A stretch of 64,000 nucleotides of DNA from Asparagopsis taxiformis. Its lineage: Eukaryota > Rhodophyta > Florideophyceae > Bonnemaisoniales > Bonnemaisoniaceae. The stretch lies in assembly GCA_030407315.1 (NCBI GenBank), contig JALQPE010001904.1, positions 20,781-84,780 of the forward strand, written 5' to 3'. Below the pieces are notes generated by a model that saw only the letters and a list, made by a program, of their open reading frames with translations, was not told where the DNA came from and searched no databases. Numbering within the stretch: position 1 is the first letter of the stretch; each line of letters begins with the position of its first letter. Of this stretch, positions 22,804 through 35,453 are shown one piece after another. A program made the position numbers and the translations under genes.

Positions 22804-24246
22804 ATGCCTAAGCAAGTGCTCGCTTCGCACCGATTGCGCGTGCCGCATCGTCTTCGCTCCCCAAAACCACACAAGCCGCCTCGACCAAAGATGCAAATCG
22901 CCACCCTCGCTGCGACCTTGCTCCTCATCGCCTTGTTCTCATTGTTCTCGCACGGCAACTCGCTGCTCTCGTATGCGACTATTCGAGACGCCATGGCGCC
23001 CGCCGATGAGCACATGCGTCCCGTGAGACCCCGTCCCAACCTCTCCGCTGCCGTGCGCCAACAACAGCCGGCCGTGATTGTTGCCGCCGACGGGTCGCGA
23101 TTTCAAATTGGCGCCCCCCATCCCTTCTCCATGCTCGCGCTCAACGACTCGGCACATCTCGTCCTCAACGATGTGCATCAGTCGTTGAACATTGGCACCC
23201 GTCATGCTAATCTTGCCTTTTTCCTTCAGATTTCACAGGCGACACTACCGTTGTTGCCGCGCTTACTCGTTATTCTATGGCATCCGCACAATATTTACGT
23301 CATACATCTCGACTCGAAAATTGCAGACCACCAAGCAAACGCCTTTCGAGACGCTGTTATAAACAATGCAAAGTTTTCTAATGTCCACTTGTTAGAGCGT
23401 GAACCGATTACGTACAAAGGCGTATCTATGCTACTCAACACGCTGTCTGCTATTGAGTATCTGCTGCAAACCGACAGCAACTGGGACTATTTTATCAACC
23501 TATCGGGGTCAGACTATCCGTTGGTCAACGTCGAGACGATGCGACGTCTGCTCGGGGCGCGCGATATTCTCGACCGTCGCGTGAGCTTCCTGCAAATCGC
23601 GACGAGTAAGGAATTCTGGGAGCGCATGCGTCACTCGCGTTTCGACTTTATATACTACGACACAGCGCTCGGGATGAAGAACATGTCGCATCAACTGCTG
23701 AACACCTGGCAGCGGCAGCCGGTGAAGGACGATGTCGGTGTGCAATTTGTGCAGGCGGAAGCGTGGATTATCGCGCATCGTAGCTTTGCCGAGTTTTCAG
23801 TACGCAGTTCATTTTCGCGAAAGCTACTGATCCTGCTGTCGGCGATGCAGGACCCCGAGGAGCATTTTTTCCCGATGCTGGCGTGGAACAATGCACAGTG
23901 GAACGCTACACTGGCGCATCACGCGTTTCGCGGCATCTTCTGGGACTTGAACGGCACGATGAGCGGGCAGCATCCGTACTATGTGGACCAATTGGACGAC
24001 CGCAACGGGGAGTACAAGTTCTGGAACGCACACATTCGCGGCTGTCGTGGCTTCTTTGCGCGCAAGTTTGCCAAAGCGAATAGCGCGTTGATGGAGCGCA
24101 TCGATCGACAACTGAGCGGCACGCACGCGCAAGCGGATCGGCAAGCGGTGCGCGCCTCGTTGGAAATACTGCACAAATATGTGTCGTGCGTTGCCGACAT
24201 TCAACCGCACAGCGCACACATTCGCTCGTACAACGTCTGTCGATAG
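22804..24246 (+). CDS. Type II membrane GT14 glycosyltransferase (core-2/I-branching or xylosyltransferase-like)
   Basis: I start at the ATG at 22804 (MPKQVLASH), giving 480 residues; the frame opens a little earlier without ATG. A short basic cytosolic tail is followed by one hydrophobic segment (about residues 31-49), the layout of a Golgi type II enzyme. The luminal part has HLDSK near 168-172, YKGVSMLLNTLSAIEYLL, and DYFINLSGSDYPL near 228-240, the signature block of family 14 enzymes, then HPYYVDQLDD and a Cys-containing tail. Such enzymes move xylose or N-acetylglucosamine from a nucleotide sugar to protein or glycan. Substrate cannot be told from sequence. The gene starts only 138 bp after the PRP8 stop on the same strand and has no visible intron. 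Confidence 0.88.
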   Translation: MPKQVLASHRLRVPHRLRSPKPHKPPRPKMQIATLAATLLLIALFSLFSHGNSLLSYATIRDAMAPADEHMRPVRPRPNLSAAVRQQQPAVIVAADGSRFQIGAPHPFSMLALNDSAHLVLNDVHQSLNIGTRHANLAFFLQISQATLPLLPRLLVILWHPHNIYVIHLDSKIADHQANAFRDAVINNAKFSNVHLLEREPITYKGVSMLLNTLSAIEYLLQTDSNWDYFINLSGSDYPLVNVETMRRLLGARDILDRRVSFLQIATSKEFWERMRHSRFDFIYYDTALGMKNMSHQLLNTWQRQPVKDDVGVQFVQAEAWIIAHRSFAEFSVRSSFSRKLLILLSAMQDPEEHFFPMLAWNNAQWNATLAHHAFRGIFWDLNGTMSGQHPYYVDQLDDRNGEYKFWNAHIRGCRGFFARKFAKANSALMERIDRQLSGTHAQADRQAVRASLEILHKYVSCVADIQPHSAHIRSYNVCR

Positions 24247-24298
24247 CATCATCATCTACCAATAAAATTTTGTACCAAACGTCTGTACTGTACACACT

Positions 24299-26069
24299 CT
24301 ACTTATTTATGACAATGTCCTCCTTGCGCGATGACGCCGCCGCCATCACATGACTGCTACGATTCGCCGCCTTACGACTGTCGTCGTACGACGGATTGCC
24401 GTCGCGTCGACGCTTGCCAGCCGGCAGTGGAGCTTTGCACTGCTGACAATCCGATCGTCGGATGTGATTCTCGCCGCCACACTCGCGACATTCGCGAAAC
24501 ACCCGCGCTCGTCCCTTCTTCGGGTTGCGCAAGTGCACCGGCACCGTCGCGCCGTTGCCGCCCTCGCCGCGCCTTCGTCGACTTCGTGACTGCGAACAAC
24601 TCGCCTTCTTCGCCGCCCAGCCCGTGCCTCCCGCCATGTTCTTCCCCGCTTGAAAGCTGCTCTGCACCGCGGCTGCCGCCGCCGCTGCTGCCACCCCCGC
24701 CCCGCCGCCACCCCCGCCTATTGGCATCGAATGCACCGCCGCCGCAACGGCTCCACCAGACGTGCTCGAGCTCATCCCGCCCGTGTGCTGCGACAATTCA
24801 AATTCGCTCTCTCGTCCGCGCTCTCGCCCCTTGATCTTGCCACTTCCGATACTGCCGCCACTGCCACCGCCGCCTCCACCAATGCCGCCACTCGACTGTG
24901 CCGCCCCGACGTGATTTGCCGTCATCACCGCCGTGCCGCTCTTCACCGCTCCCGCTTGTTGCGGATTGGGCAGCGTCGTGGTGCTCACCGGCGATGTGAT
25001 CGGCGCACGATTCGTCGGCATCGTTCGCACTTGTCGTCCCCGATTCACTGTTTGTTTCCGTACCAACGCGCCGCGCGTTTTCTTCACCGTTTTGCCCGTT
25101 CGCGTTGCGCCGTCGCTCACCGACAGACTGTTGCGTTGTGATAGTTCTCCAGACACTGGTAGTACATTTGGAACGTTTGTACCCGTCAGCGAGCCATTCA
25201 CTAATCCGCTTACCATAGTTGTATTTAAAGATGTGCCCAATACGCCCATTCCGGCATTGAGCGAGCCGCCAAACGAATTGTGTGCATTGGCACCACCCTG
25301 AGTGGCAAAGCTGCTGTGTGAATTACCATTGTTTACATTGATATTCGATCCCCTTGTGTCACCGACCAAAGGTAGCGGTAGTACCGATTGGTGTGCCGTT
25401 TGTTGCGCCGGCATATTCTGCGATGCCACCAGCGTGTTTTGCGGCTGAGCCGTTTCCCACGGATATCCAGCAAGCGCATCACCCGACTGTGGATTACCAA
25501 AATGCGATGCGCCGGCGGTGGGATCGTCGACGACACCGCCGCCACCTTGTAAAATCGATGTGGGCAGATTGGCCAAGCTTCCAAACGAGGCTTGCGAATG
25601 CTGTTGTTGACTGGGTAGAAGAGGTTGCATTTGTAGCGGGTGCGCATTGGCAAAAGTGTTTGGTGCATTGGAAGTTTGGGCGTTGATGATGGGTTGAGAC
25701 ATGTTGTGCGATACAAATTGAGAGGAAGTTTGCGTAAGGGTGGAAGTGCCTGGAAAGGCATTGGCATTATTCCTCGAGGGCATATCAAGCGAAGAGAGTT
25801 GCGAGGACACATGCGGAATGTGCAAGCCGGAGAGCTGATGCTGTTGATGTGAATTGTGCGCTTGTTGATGCTGCTGCTGTGATTGTTGATGGTTCTGCTG
25901 AGGTGGCTGCAACTGATGAATTTGAAAATGGGGTTGTTGATGATGCGATAGATGATGGGACCTCTGTTGGTGATGATGCATTTGTTGTTGCTGATGCGGG
26001 GAGGGCACTGGAGGTACGGTTTGTTCGTGGGGATGATTATCCATGGGTTGCAAATGAAGGGGTTGCTGC

Positions 26070-26123
<54 letters not shown>

Positions 26124-26386
26124 GTGGGTTGCTGTTGTTGTTGATGGATATGAGGATGATGCTGGGGTTGGGGAGGAGGAGGTTGTTGTTGTTGCTGCTG
26201 CTGTTGCTGTTGTTGAGGGGTTTGTTGTTGTTGTGGCTGTTGTTGCTGGGGTTGCTGCTGTGAGGGAGGGGGCTGCTGATTGGAAGGTTGGGAGAGGAGA
26301 GCAGAGTGGGGGAGGAGAGGGGAAGAGTTTTGAGGATTGGAGTGGCGCAAAAGTGCAGGGGGATCGAAGAAGAAGGATCGATCCAT
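24299..26386 (-). CDS. Polyglutamine/histidine-rich protein with C-terminal zinc finger
   Basis: The 695-residue frame starts at the ATG at 26386. Residues about 35-185 are dominated by Gln with Pro and His, including uninterrupted Gln runs of more than 10; the DNA is a mix of CAG and CAA. A Ser/Thr/Asn-rich disordered middle follows, then Gly and Ala tracts near 500-575. Near the end, C633 and C636 with C647 and C650 form CRECGGENHIRRSDCQQC, a CxxC-x10-CxxC zinc ribbon of the RanBP2-like or related short type, followed by GKRRR. Such layouts are common in transcription or RNA regulators, so a nuclear regulatory role is likely but not proven. It converges on the glycosyltransferase gene, with stops 52 bp apart. 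Long frames on both strands here are products of the CAG/CAA repeats. Confidence 0.75.
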
Positions 26387-28560
26387 GACGGGAGATAGTT
26401 GTACGGGTGGCAGGGGGAAAGAAATGCAAAACCATGCGGGGTGAGCGTGGCGGAGGTGAGCGGTTGAGGACGGACAGATCTAGCAATGCAAAGTGGTGTG
26501 CAGGTCAAGGGAGTAGAGGTAAACGGAGCGGAGGCGAAGCGAGCAGAAGGGGATGGTGTGCTGTGCTGTGCAGTGCAGTGCAGACGAAAACAAAACAGTG
26601 CAGCGCAAGTGTGTGAATGAATATAGGGCGGGGCGGGGCGGGGCCTTGGAATCGCCGTGAAATGCAACAATGTGTTTGATGCTAGCTTGGGATTTTGCAA
26701 AAAAAATTAACGCAAATCCACGCAATCCTCTCGCAAACAACTCAAAATCGGACAAGATATTGTTGCTGTAGCGACGTGCGGCGCGGCGCGGCCCCGGTGC
26801 CAATTATTTTTCACACGCTTTTGCTTTGGCGCGCGCGCGCTGCGCGATCAGTGGAAACTGGACTGACACGCTGACCGACGAGCTGACAAATCACTTTGCA
26901 GTGAGAGGGGCACGACGACTCACACGCTGCGCTGCGCTGCGCTGTGCTGTGCTCAGCTGCGCCGCACCGCACCACACCACCCACCCTACAGTACCGCTGC
27001 GCTGTGCTGCCTGCCGCGCACCGTTAGGCCTACACGCGTACTCAACGTACTCTCGTTATGTGCGTGCGCGCGCGCCGCAAGCACAGCCGTGCCGTCGATT
27101 CGACACCCCCGCCTCGCCGATACATATAGCTGCCCCGCCCTGTGCGCCCATTTGCTCACGTAGATGCAAATGGAAACCGCGCCCTCACTGCGCGGCCCGT
27201 GTCCCTGTCTGTGTTGTTCGTACCTTACTCGCTCAATGTTGCCGCGCGCCCAAGCTCGAGCGAGCGCGTCGGGTCGCCAACTCAAGGTAACGCTCTACTC
27301 TGTCCTGTCCTGTCCTGTCCTGTTCTGCCCCACCCCACCCGATGCTACGCCATGCCATGCCGTGCCACGACCTCCATACGTTACACCTCTACTGATGAAG
27401 CAATGGTCAGCTTGCAGTCGACTAGCACGACCACACACACAGCTTAGAGTTGAAACTGACGACGCCTCATACAAATTATCGTATTTCACGATGGACCGCT
27501 CTCGTCATCTGTACACATCTCGTTTTGTACTGCAGCTGCGCAGCGAGTGCGGCCCGGAGCGAAATGGGCGGTACTGGCGTACAACTGACTGTACCGACCG
27601 ACCGACCGACGTGCGCTGCGCCGTTGATCGCGTGCACAAACGAAGGGCCGCTGTGCTGTGAGTGCTGTGCTGTGCAGTGCCCTGCAGTACTGTGCAGGGG
27701 TGAGGCGGGGGAGCGCTGCAGTGCACACTAGAGCAGTGCACTGCACTGCACTGCACTGCAGTCGATTCGACAGTTGCTCACTCGCACAAGATGTATGTTG
27801 CAAATGTCGTGTCAGACAGGGAGGCCAAAACATTCCGTCTACGTCGGCCATACAAAACGGAATGTCCGCCAAAACATGCCGCAGCGACGCTGTGCTGGCG
27901 CGTGTACATCACAAGTCGGCAGATGTTTGTCGTCCACTTGTCATACCCACGGGGACAAGGTGAATGAATGAACAAACCAACGAAAAAAAGCCTCCTCGCT
28001 TCGGCCCGTTGCACGAGCTGCCGGCCCTACATGGGCCCGTCTGCACGCGCATCGGTTGGTCGGCGACAACACGGCGTGCGCGCATGGGATTGACTGCAGC
28101 TGTAAGCAAACGTCGCCGAATGGCGTATTGTAAACACAGGCCTCAAGTGGACGGACCACACCGGACCGTCATCGATCGCGCCGATGAATTTGACGTAGCC
28201 TTGATTGGACCGTGTGCTTTGCGCGCGCTATGTGCCAAGCGAATCATCGCCGCACCGCCTGACTAGACTCGAGTCGTGCGCGCCGCCTTTTCTACTCGCC
28301 TCGGCTGTCAGCGCTGCATTCATTGCATTAGCTTTGCATGCAGCAGCACACAACCAATCATTGACCTCCATCTATTTTAAGTCGATACAACAACAAATTG
28401 TTCATCTGCCCCCGCCACGCCGCGCCGCGCTGCGCTGCACACCTTGTACGGTATGATACCATCTGTCACTGACGCTGTATGCGTATGATTCGATGAAACC
28501 GTAATTATTCTTCAACATTTCGTTCCGTTGGTCCATCACACAACTCGTTGCACCCTCTCG
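26387..28560. other. GC-rich low-complexity upstream region
   Basis: This follows the start of the polyglutamine gene on its upstream side. It has a GGGGC repeat run near 26625-26644 and many GCTGC, GTGCTGTGCTG and TGCACTGCAC stretches (26925-27010, 27295-27330, 27655-27770). Long frames exist but are Cys/Ala/Arg-rich translations of these repeats, so I call no gene. The GC-rich part next to 26386 probably includes the promoter of the minus-strand gene. Confidence 0.5.
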
Positions 28561-31100
28561 AGACTCGCCAATGTCATTCATACAAGGACCGGCATCCTTC
28601 ATACACAAGCGCTCATCGCACCATGACGAAAACTACCTCAGATTAGGGTTAACCATCATGTCACGTAACCGCTACTCGCGCCCGCCCCATCCCGTTCAAA
28701 CCCTAACTCTCCCCTGCACCGTGTCCATCCAAACCGTCACTGACACCCAACTGCATCAAACTTGCCCGGTCCACCTGCCGTCCCCGCCCGCCATGCCGTG
28801 GCAGTCACCTCGTCAGCCAGCTGTCCCCTCCCCTCCCTCTCTCTAGTTCGTTATTCGTTCCCAACACACTCACCGCCATGGCCTCCACCGGTACCTCCTT
28901 TCATACCTTCCTTCCCCCGTCTACACTCATCCAGTCTCCCATCAACCCTTTTTCATAGCGTGCACCCCCATTCTTCCTGCTCCTCGTTTCGGTGGCTCCC
29001 ATCCCCCCCTCGCACCGCACCCTCACTCATATCCCCCCGTTTCGAAACCAGACCGACACCTCGTTGTTTCGAACACACCGCCACTTCTCCTCCGAGGCCC
29101 TGTTCCCCTCAAACATTATGGCCACTTGTATATCACCGCAACAATTCACTGTTGTAACCCAATCAGTCCCTTTCCTTGCTTTCTGATCTCATCTACTTCT
29201 CCGTTCACAATGATGTCATGTCCTGCCTTTCCCTCACAAACTTCCTCTGTCAACATCTTATCGTTTCCATTCCTATAATACACATCTACCTTTGCTTACC
29301 CTTGTAGACTTTAACCCTTGTCTACTCCCGATTTACTCCGCCTATTATTATTGCACCCCTTGTGGATATACTGTATACCCGCTCATTAGCGATATCACAC
29401 TGTTCCTTGCGTTCGACAGTAAAAACTCTCATCGTCCAAACTGTATGGCTGTGTGACCAGCGTAAAATTAAACCAATCATCCTGGATGCACATGATACTA
29501 GCATGCATCTTTACAAAAACTCGGGTCAATTGATGTTTCATGAACAGCACAAAAGATGTACCCTCAATCAGTCGACCCACTCCCAGTACACTTTCCAGAA
29601 TTGCAAGTCATACATTTTCTCTCACCCGTGTATATCCCGGTGTGCATCATATTCTCCATATAGTCTTCGATATCTCTACCCGCTTCATCGATGCCACCAG
29701 TGTATACTCGCAGTCATAGACGTTATGAAGATGAAGACAATGAGAGACTCTGAAAGAAAGCATCGTTTCCCCTTGCTTGGCTGGCCTGGGAGAACAACAG
29801 CGCTACTCAAAAGTCTCACTTCATCACGCAGCGACAGCGAAATTGCCGACCTTTCGAGCGAGGAAACTATCAACTAATAAACAAGCGCGTTTATTTTTGA
29901 AATTTATCAAGTTTGATGAAAATTAATGTTCTCAGTACTGGGAGGGCGATATCAACAGCCCATAACACTTCGCCCTAGATCTTAGGGACACACGGATGGT
30001 TCACACATGATATGTAAGAGCTGTCACGGAAAATATTTGAAAAAGTGCAACGCGTTCATTTTCACGATCAAGCGCAAATACCAGACCAATAGTTTTTTCA
30101 GGCAAAAGTTTGTTTTCGATCGTCAGAGTCGGCGGGGCAGTGTGATATAGGCCGTACAGAACGATTTGGCGCAGTGAGACTCTGCTATATCGCCCTTGAT
30201 GTCGGACACAAGGCATGTTTTTCGTGGTCAAAATTATACACCATTGTGGAAATAGCTCTCTATATCACACTGTAGACACACTGTTGATGTGGCGATATCA
30301 ACCTCTGTGAAAGGTGACAAAGGGGGTTGTGGGCCACTCGTAAATTTTGTAGCTTGTTTCCAACTCTTTTTATAGGCTGAAATATGGTCTAGAAAATATC
30401 GATAATATTGGCAGCCTAGGCATAGAGCTGAGCGAAGTCCCGATTTCAGCCTATTCAGGCTGGTTTGAAATCCAATTTCGGAGGATGAGTTGGGTCCGTA
30501 ATTGAAGCAATTTATATTGTTCCATGGACTGACGAAGAAATTATAATTAAGAACACGACTTACAGTAGATAATCAATGTGATGTTAGGCCACCGAAATTT
30601 CTTCGTTGAATGTCGCCTGACTGAATTCAGATGTACAACTTGGAAAGGGGACTTATGATGTGAGGACACCGAAGAACCCGCGGAAGGGGATTAACACGGA
30701 TGAAATGACCACAGATTGGAAGTTTAATGCGTGTGTTTCGCATAGCACAATCCCAGCTGTGGGATACTGCGCCTCGCAGGAAAGGGAGAATGCAAATTAA
30801 TTTGCAATGAAAACAGCTAACGACTCGAGCTGGGGATGTTCGCTGAAGGGTCGCCAGTGCGTACGGAACGTGACCGAAAGGTCGGAAACTAAGGTAACGG
30901 GCGCAGCGAGAGATGGATCACGAAGAGTTGGCGCCAATCGCAGCTTGAATCCACGGGCACGTGTAGTAGCGCGGGGCTACAGCAGGGAAGCGAGCCTTTC
31001 CACACGTGTACGCCGGCGCGCGTGCACGTCATTCTACACTGGTAGCGACACTGTTAGCTATAGTGTCAATTTTAGTTTACTGTAGTAGAAGTACACGAAA
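28561..31100. other. Intergenic, no gene supported
   Basis: Pyrimidine-rich at 28670-29350, more balanced afterwards. A 171-residue frame at 29362-29877 begins with GTG and has no recognisable domain. The words GCGATATCAAC and TGTGATATAG recur near 29948, 30141 and 30290, which hints at old repeat DNA. Nothing else can be supported. Confidence 0.4.
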
Positions 31101-31111
31101 AGTGTCAGTGT

Positions 31112-32990
31112 AGTGGGGAATTTGTAGGGACCTCAAGGCCCACCCCATTGGTTGGCGGGGACCATCGGTCCTGGCCAACTGAGATCCGACTTTAACATAT
31201 TTAGAACGGTGACTAACCGCAACGGTTACAATAAGTCAGAACTTTTGTGGACTACATTCTATTCACCTGGAAAGCGCCATAAAACCGCTCTTCAGCGCGC
31301 AAAATCTCTCGCGAGAGTAAATCTACGATTCCCAATAGTGTTCCGTCGCGCTTGAACCGCAAAACACACTGCGAAGTGCCGTAACGCCGAGTCACGGATT
31401 TGCAGGAGACTCCTACCGCGAGGTAGTAGGACCAGATCCAGTGTTGGCAGTCGAGCACCCCATCCGGTCCGACTCGCACAAGGAGATACTCCGGAGGAAT
31501 CGCAAGCCCAACTAACCTTTAAGTAGGTTGGGGACGGCAGACCGAAATACTCCTGGTCGGAGGAATCTCGTGGAAGACCCACTCTACCACTCTACTGACT
31601 TCTTAGTCGAAGGCCGTTGCAGGACTAGATCCTCGAGTATTACTAATTCTCCTCCTTTCGGAATCCAGCTGATAACCGCCGGTTGGAGATCATTTCTACA
31701 GCGTACTCACTGGATAGGGGCTTTCCTCGTTGTCGCTTGCGCTACTCCGTTTCCGGAGAATTCTATCGCTTCGCAGCGAGAAAAAAAGTCCTACACCAGC
31801 CCGACACCCCCAGTTGCCTACTGAAATGGGAATAGGCAGGAAGGTCATGCTCCTCCCCCACGTTCTTCGGCACGCACATAAGTGTACATAATTCGCTGAC
31901 AGGTCGCTCGGATACAACCGGAATCTCGCCAACGATCTCCTGCGGAGGGGGGCTAGTACACAGGCTGATAAAATTTAAAATGAACAGCCAATGAGTTGCA
32001 GGTAATGTAATCATAACGACTGCGTGCTATGCAAAAATAATCATAGATAACTAAGTGCAACCCAGAAAACAGATCTAATTCCACCTAGAAAGATGAGTAT
32101 TAGTGTAAGACCTTAGCCCTTTTAGATAGATTGTACCTCCAAGGAGGATTAGTAGATAGGGATAAGGCTTCGAACTCACGAGTGAGAGCGCCGATTCCAC
32201 GAGGCGGATGCCTCGTGCGATTCTAGTAGCCCGAGGGCTGTGTCGGGTGGATCGATCCCTCGGAGTCCGGACACCAGTCTCCCAACCCGGTAGCGGGTGG
32301 TAGAGCGGGGTCCGGGACGGCTGTATCTAACCTGCCAGAGGGATCTATCGGCCGTGGCCGTCCTCAACTCACTCAAGGGTTAACTAGGCGCTTAGCGCGA
32401 TGGATACCGGCGGGGAATTGTGGTCGACTCCACGCGTGGGTGCCCACACAGCGGATTCCGCAACTGCGAAACCGCAGGCGACTGCGGTCGAGACCGATTG
32501 AGAAGCCCACTGGCGTTGGCTCGGTTGACCGGTTGGGGGTGCCGAACCGACAACGCTCCCAGTTGGTAGCCTTTTTCCGGTGGGCGGAAGGCCACTCCTG
32601 GTCGCGTGGCGGCGTTAAAAGAAGCGGGAAGGTGTTCCACTACCGCGGAGACGAAATGCCCTAGGGTAATCCACGTGCACTCCTGCCGGAGGAGGCTCGC
32701 GGCGGGCAATTGGGGATAAGTGCGAGCGGTCCCCAATTGGAGATCGAAACGGAGCGGCTGGTATCCTGTGAAGGAATTGCCGCCGCCGTTTAGTTGTAAG
32801 TTAAACAACCACGGTCGAATGATTTGGAACCGAAACGATCTGACTTTATTGTAGACTAGTGGCCAGCCAAGTGACCTTAAATGGTCAACGAGGCTGCCCG
32901 GACCGGTCCAGGACCGATGGTCCTGGTCCGGCGTCCAATGGACCTTGTGGGGTGTTTATGAGGCCCAGGGGCCTTACAGAGTAAATTGCT
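31112..32990. mobile_element. Possible non-autonomous element with diverged inverted ends
   Basis: GGACCATCGGTCCTGG at 31159-31174 is matched exactly in inverse at 32908-32923. Outside it the two sides share further inverted words (CCATTGG, a run like GTAGGG..CC against GTAAGG..CC, and AATTT), suggesting diverged inverted repeats of roughly 80 bp. The 1.7 kb between is GC-rich, has many small palindromes and no convincing protein. No target duplication was found. It may be a MITE-like or larger non-autonomous DNA transposon. Limits are approximate. Confidence 0.35.
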
Positions 32991-33521
32991 ACGTTGCTAC
33001 GTGTAAACTAATAGAAACGGCCGGGTATAATGTACACGTGCGCAGCTGTAACGGGCGGATCGGCCCTCACGCACACGTGTGCAACTAAGCGCGCCTAAAT
33101 CATACACGTTGCAATCCCGCGGGAGGGTCCAGCGCAGGCCATCTGGCCCGGTGCCAATGCAAGGCGGCACGCGCCCATTCGCCCTTGGGCGACAATTACT
33201 CTGCCACGTCACCGCTGCGAGCGGGTTGGCGACGCGGCTCTTCGCGGCTGATTATTTGCTGAATAACCATTCACGCTCGCGAGCGTCATCTGCACGCGAC
33301 CCTTCTCTTGCGCCCATTCTGTCCTCGTGAGAGGCATCCCTTCACGCCCCTTCACCGCACCATACGGGACAAGTCCCACACTCTCCCATTCTTAAACCCG
33401 CGTGCTCCTGTGCGCAGGTGTCATGTATTCGTCAACTCCCCCGCCTTCTTCCTCTTCCACCTCACAGCGACTCATCACTTCAGTTTCTTCTATTCCGATC
33501 CAGATCAGCGAGTGGGGAACC

Positions 33522-35135
33522 ATGGCGTGTCCACATCCCGACGCGAAAGGCGACGTTAATAACAACCCTCGGGAGTCCCCTCGACCGTTGCCTGCAACGA
33601 GTACTCCGACCGATACCGCCTCGGCGGTGACAGCGCGAACAGCAGCCCATCAACCGTTGCCGGGTTCTTATCTTGATCTCTATGCTCCTGCCGCGGCAGC
33701 CACGCAAGGCCTTTCTGACCCTTATGCGGGGACGGAGGTGATGCCGAACTATTACAATAACCGTCCGCGGCCGCAGAATGCGCGCGAATCTGCCCAGTAA
33801 GACTTGAAGATGTACCAATGATGGCCGTACGATGAACATATGACATACATGGTGTTCCTCTGATGTACCGATAAGGAACACTCGCTCTTCAGCTGATGGC
33901 CGCATAGCGATACACCAAAGATGGACCTGAGATGTCTTTACGCTCATCTTTCGGACATCATCGAAGTATCTCTTGCACACTGTAGAGATATCACGTACAT
34001 CATAGGTTCATCTGAGGCGTATCACGGGTACATATTCATTTTCTTATAGGGCTGTCATCCCCTTGGGTGTTTCGTATTTCACCCCCACAGGTGGTGGCAA
34101 CCGCCCTCCGCGCTTTGGCTCCACTGCAGTCCGGAGGGACCAAACTCAAGGCCGTCAGGGATGGGGCGTCTCCCCTTCAGTACCGGCTCCGGCAAGGGTG
34201 CTGAGTGACGGTAGCCATAGTCGTCTCCCTGGGGACCCTATAAGAAAAGGAATATGTACCCCTGATATGCTTTAGATGAACCAATGATGTATGTGATATC
34301 TCTACTGTACGCAAGAGATATTTCGCTGATGCCCGGCAGATGAGCGTATGGACATCTCCCGTCCATCATTGGTGTATTGCTATGCGGCCATCAGCTGAAG
34401 AGCAAATGTTCCTTATCCGTACATCAAAGGAACACCATGCATGTCATAGGTTCATCATGCGACCATCTTTGGTACATCTTTAAGGTTTACTGGGGGAGTC
34501 ATCTGCGGGATCCGTCCCGGCCCCAGCCGGGGGACAAGTATACTCTGCATTGGCTCGCCTCGTTGGTGAAGCGGAGTCACCGACCATGGCCGCCAAGCTA
34601 GGCGAGGTGTTGAATATGGTAAACACCTTGCCATCGGCCAAGCCAACGGACATCCCCGAGCATTCGCAGCTTACCGGAGGAACTCCTGACTCCCAAGCGG
34701 CGCGCCAGGATCCTTATTTTGGGTCTCCGTCTCCTCGGGCGCCACGGACTTTATGGTTGACGAAACCCCCTGCCGCCCCTTCAGCTGCAACTCCATGGAG
34801 TTGCCCCTGGGCATGAGAAACGAGTGGTGGAGTGGATGCGAACGCTTCACACGCAACACTTCATCCATCATCAACATGCTTTTGGGCACGAACTCTCGCG
34901 CGCACCCGGTTATCGCAGTTACGAGTCGTACGGCCGCTTGCCGTTGCGCCGTCCCGTCCTGGAACGGTTCGAATGTATCAAAGGGACTTATGGAGCTGCC
35001 GTGGCGGATCAGGTAATGCGCAAGCGCATGGGACATGGCCGGTGCCGTATCACCATCCCGGCCAACTTCCCGAGCGACGTGTATCACCTCAGCGAACCTG
35101 AGGACGGACCGATGGCACAGCATAAGCAAAAATAG
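33522..35135 (+). pseudogene. Unknown gene interrupted by a 708-bp foldback element
   Basis: The ATG at 33522 (MACPHPDAKGD) opens a Pro/Thr/Ala-rich frame that runs into an inserted element at 33793. After the element, the frame at 34501 continues. Removing element plus one copy of the duplicated ATCTG joins the two frames in register, which is strong evidence that they were one gene. The downstream part is open to about 34816, then another frame (about 34790-35135) carries a basic, Tyr/Arg-rich end with VLERFECIKGTYGAA, so one more frame change exists. The product is not recognised. Its basic C-terminus and Pro-rich N-terminus would fit a nucleic-acid-binding gag-like protein, but that is speculation. 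Confidence 0.5.
33793..34500. mobile_element. Foldback/MITE-like insertion, 260-bp inverted arms
   Basis: Left arm about 33793-34054 and right arm about 34230-34495 are inverted copies of each other at roughly 85-90% identity, around a GC-rich 175-bp centre. Shared blocks include GATGTACC, GCTCTTCAGCTGATGGCCGCATAG and GAGATATCAC. ATCTG flanks the element at 33788-33792 and 34501-34505. Restoring the reading frame of the host gene on removal supports these limits. No protein is encoded, so it depended on an enzyme in trans. The right end carries a few extra bases before the duplication, so the exact ends are slightly uncertain. Confidence 0.75.
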
Positions 35136-35453
35136 AGAATTTTCCACGAAAAATACCGTATCGTACTGTAGAATAAGTCATCGTATTTTAGCGGAACGCC
35201 AGTCCCCAACGTTTGGACAAGGCCCATGGAAAAATGTAAAAAATTATGGGCAGAAACCAGAACGGCAATTTTGTTGTACTGTAGGCAGGAACCAAGTGGA
35301 ACTGTGGTGTGGCCGTGAAACGATGGCCGAACCATGTACGGATGGACACGTAGGAATGGAAAAGAACCAGGACCATATATGGGCGGGACGGTAGGTGGAC
35401 TGGAACAGGCCAAGTCACGCAGGCACGGATGGTTGGAGTGGAACCAGTACTGT

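Noticed and set aside
25333..26700. 455-codon minus-strand frame and long plus-strand frames over the CAG/CAA tract
   Set aside because: They are other-frame translations of the repeat; only the 24299-26386 frame has ordinary sequence and a zinc ribbon at its end.
26826..27290. Cys/Ala/Arg-rich frames in the low-complexity region
   Set aside because: Translations of GCTGC/GTGCTG repeats with no conserved feature.
28641..28652. Telomere-like TTAGGGTTA
   Set aside because: Single occurrence.
29362..29877. 171-codon plus-strand frame
   Set aside because: Starts at GTG, no recognisable domain, no supporting context.
32160..32260. tRNA gene suggested by a GAGTTCGAAGCC box on the minus strand
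   Set aside because: No A box or acceptor stem pairing could be drawn.
33079..33330. Short frames around the 33.1-33.3 kb GC-rich stretch
   Set aside because: No start, composition or similarity supporting a gene.
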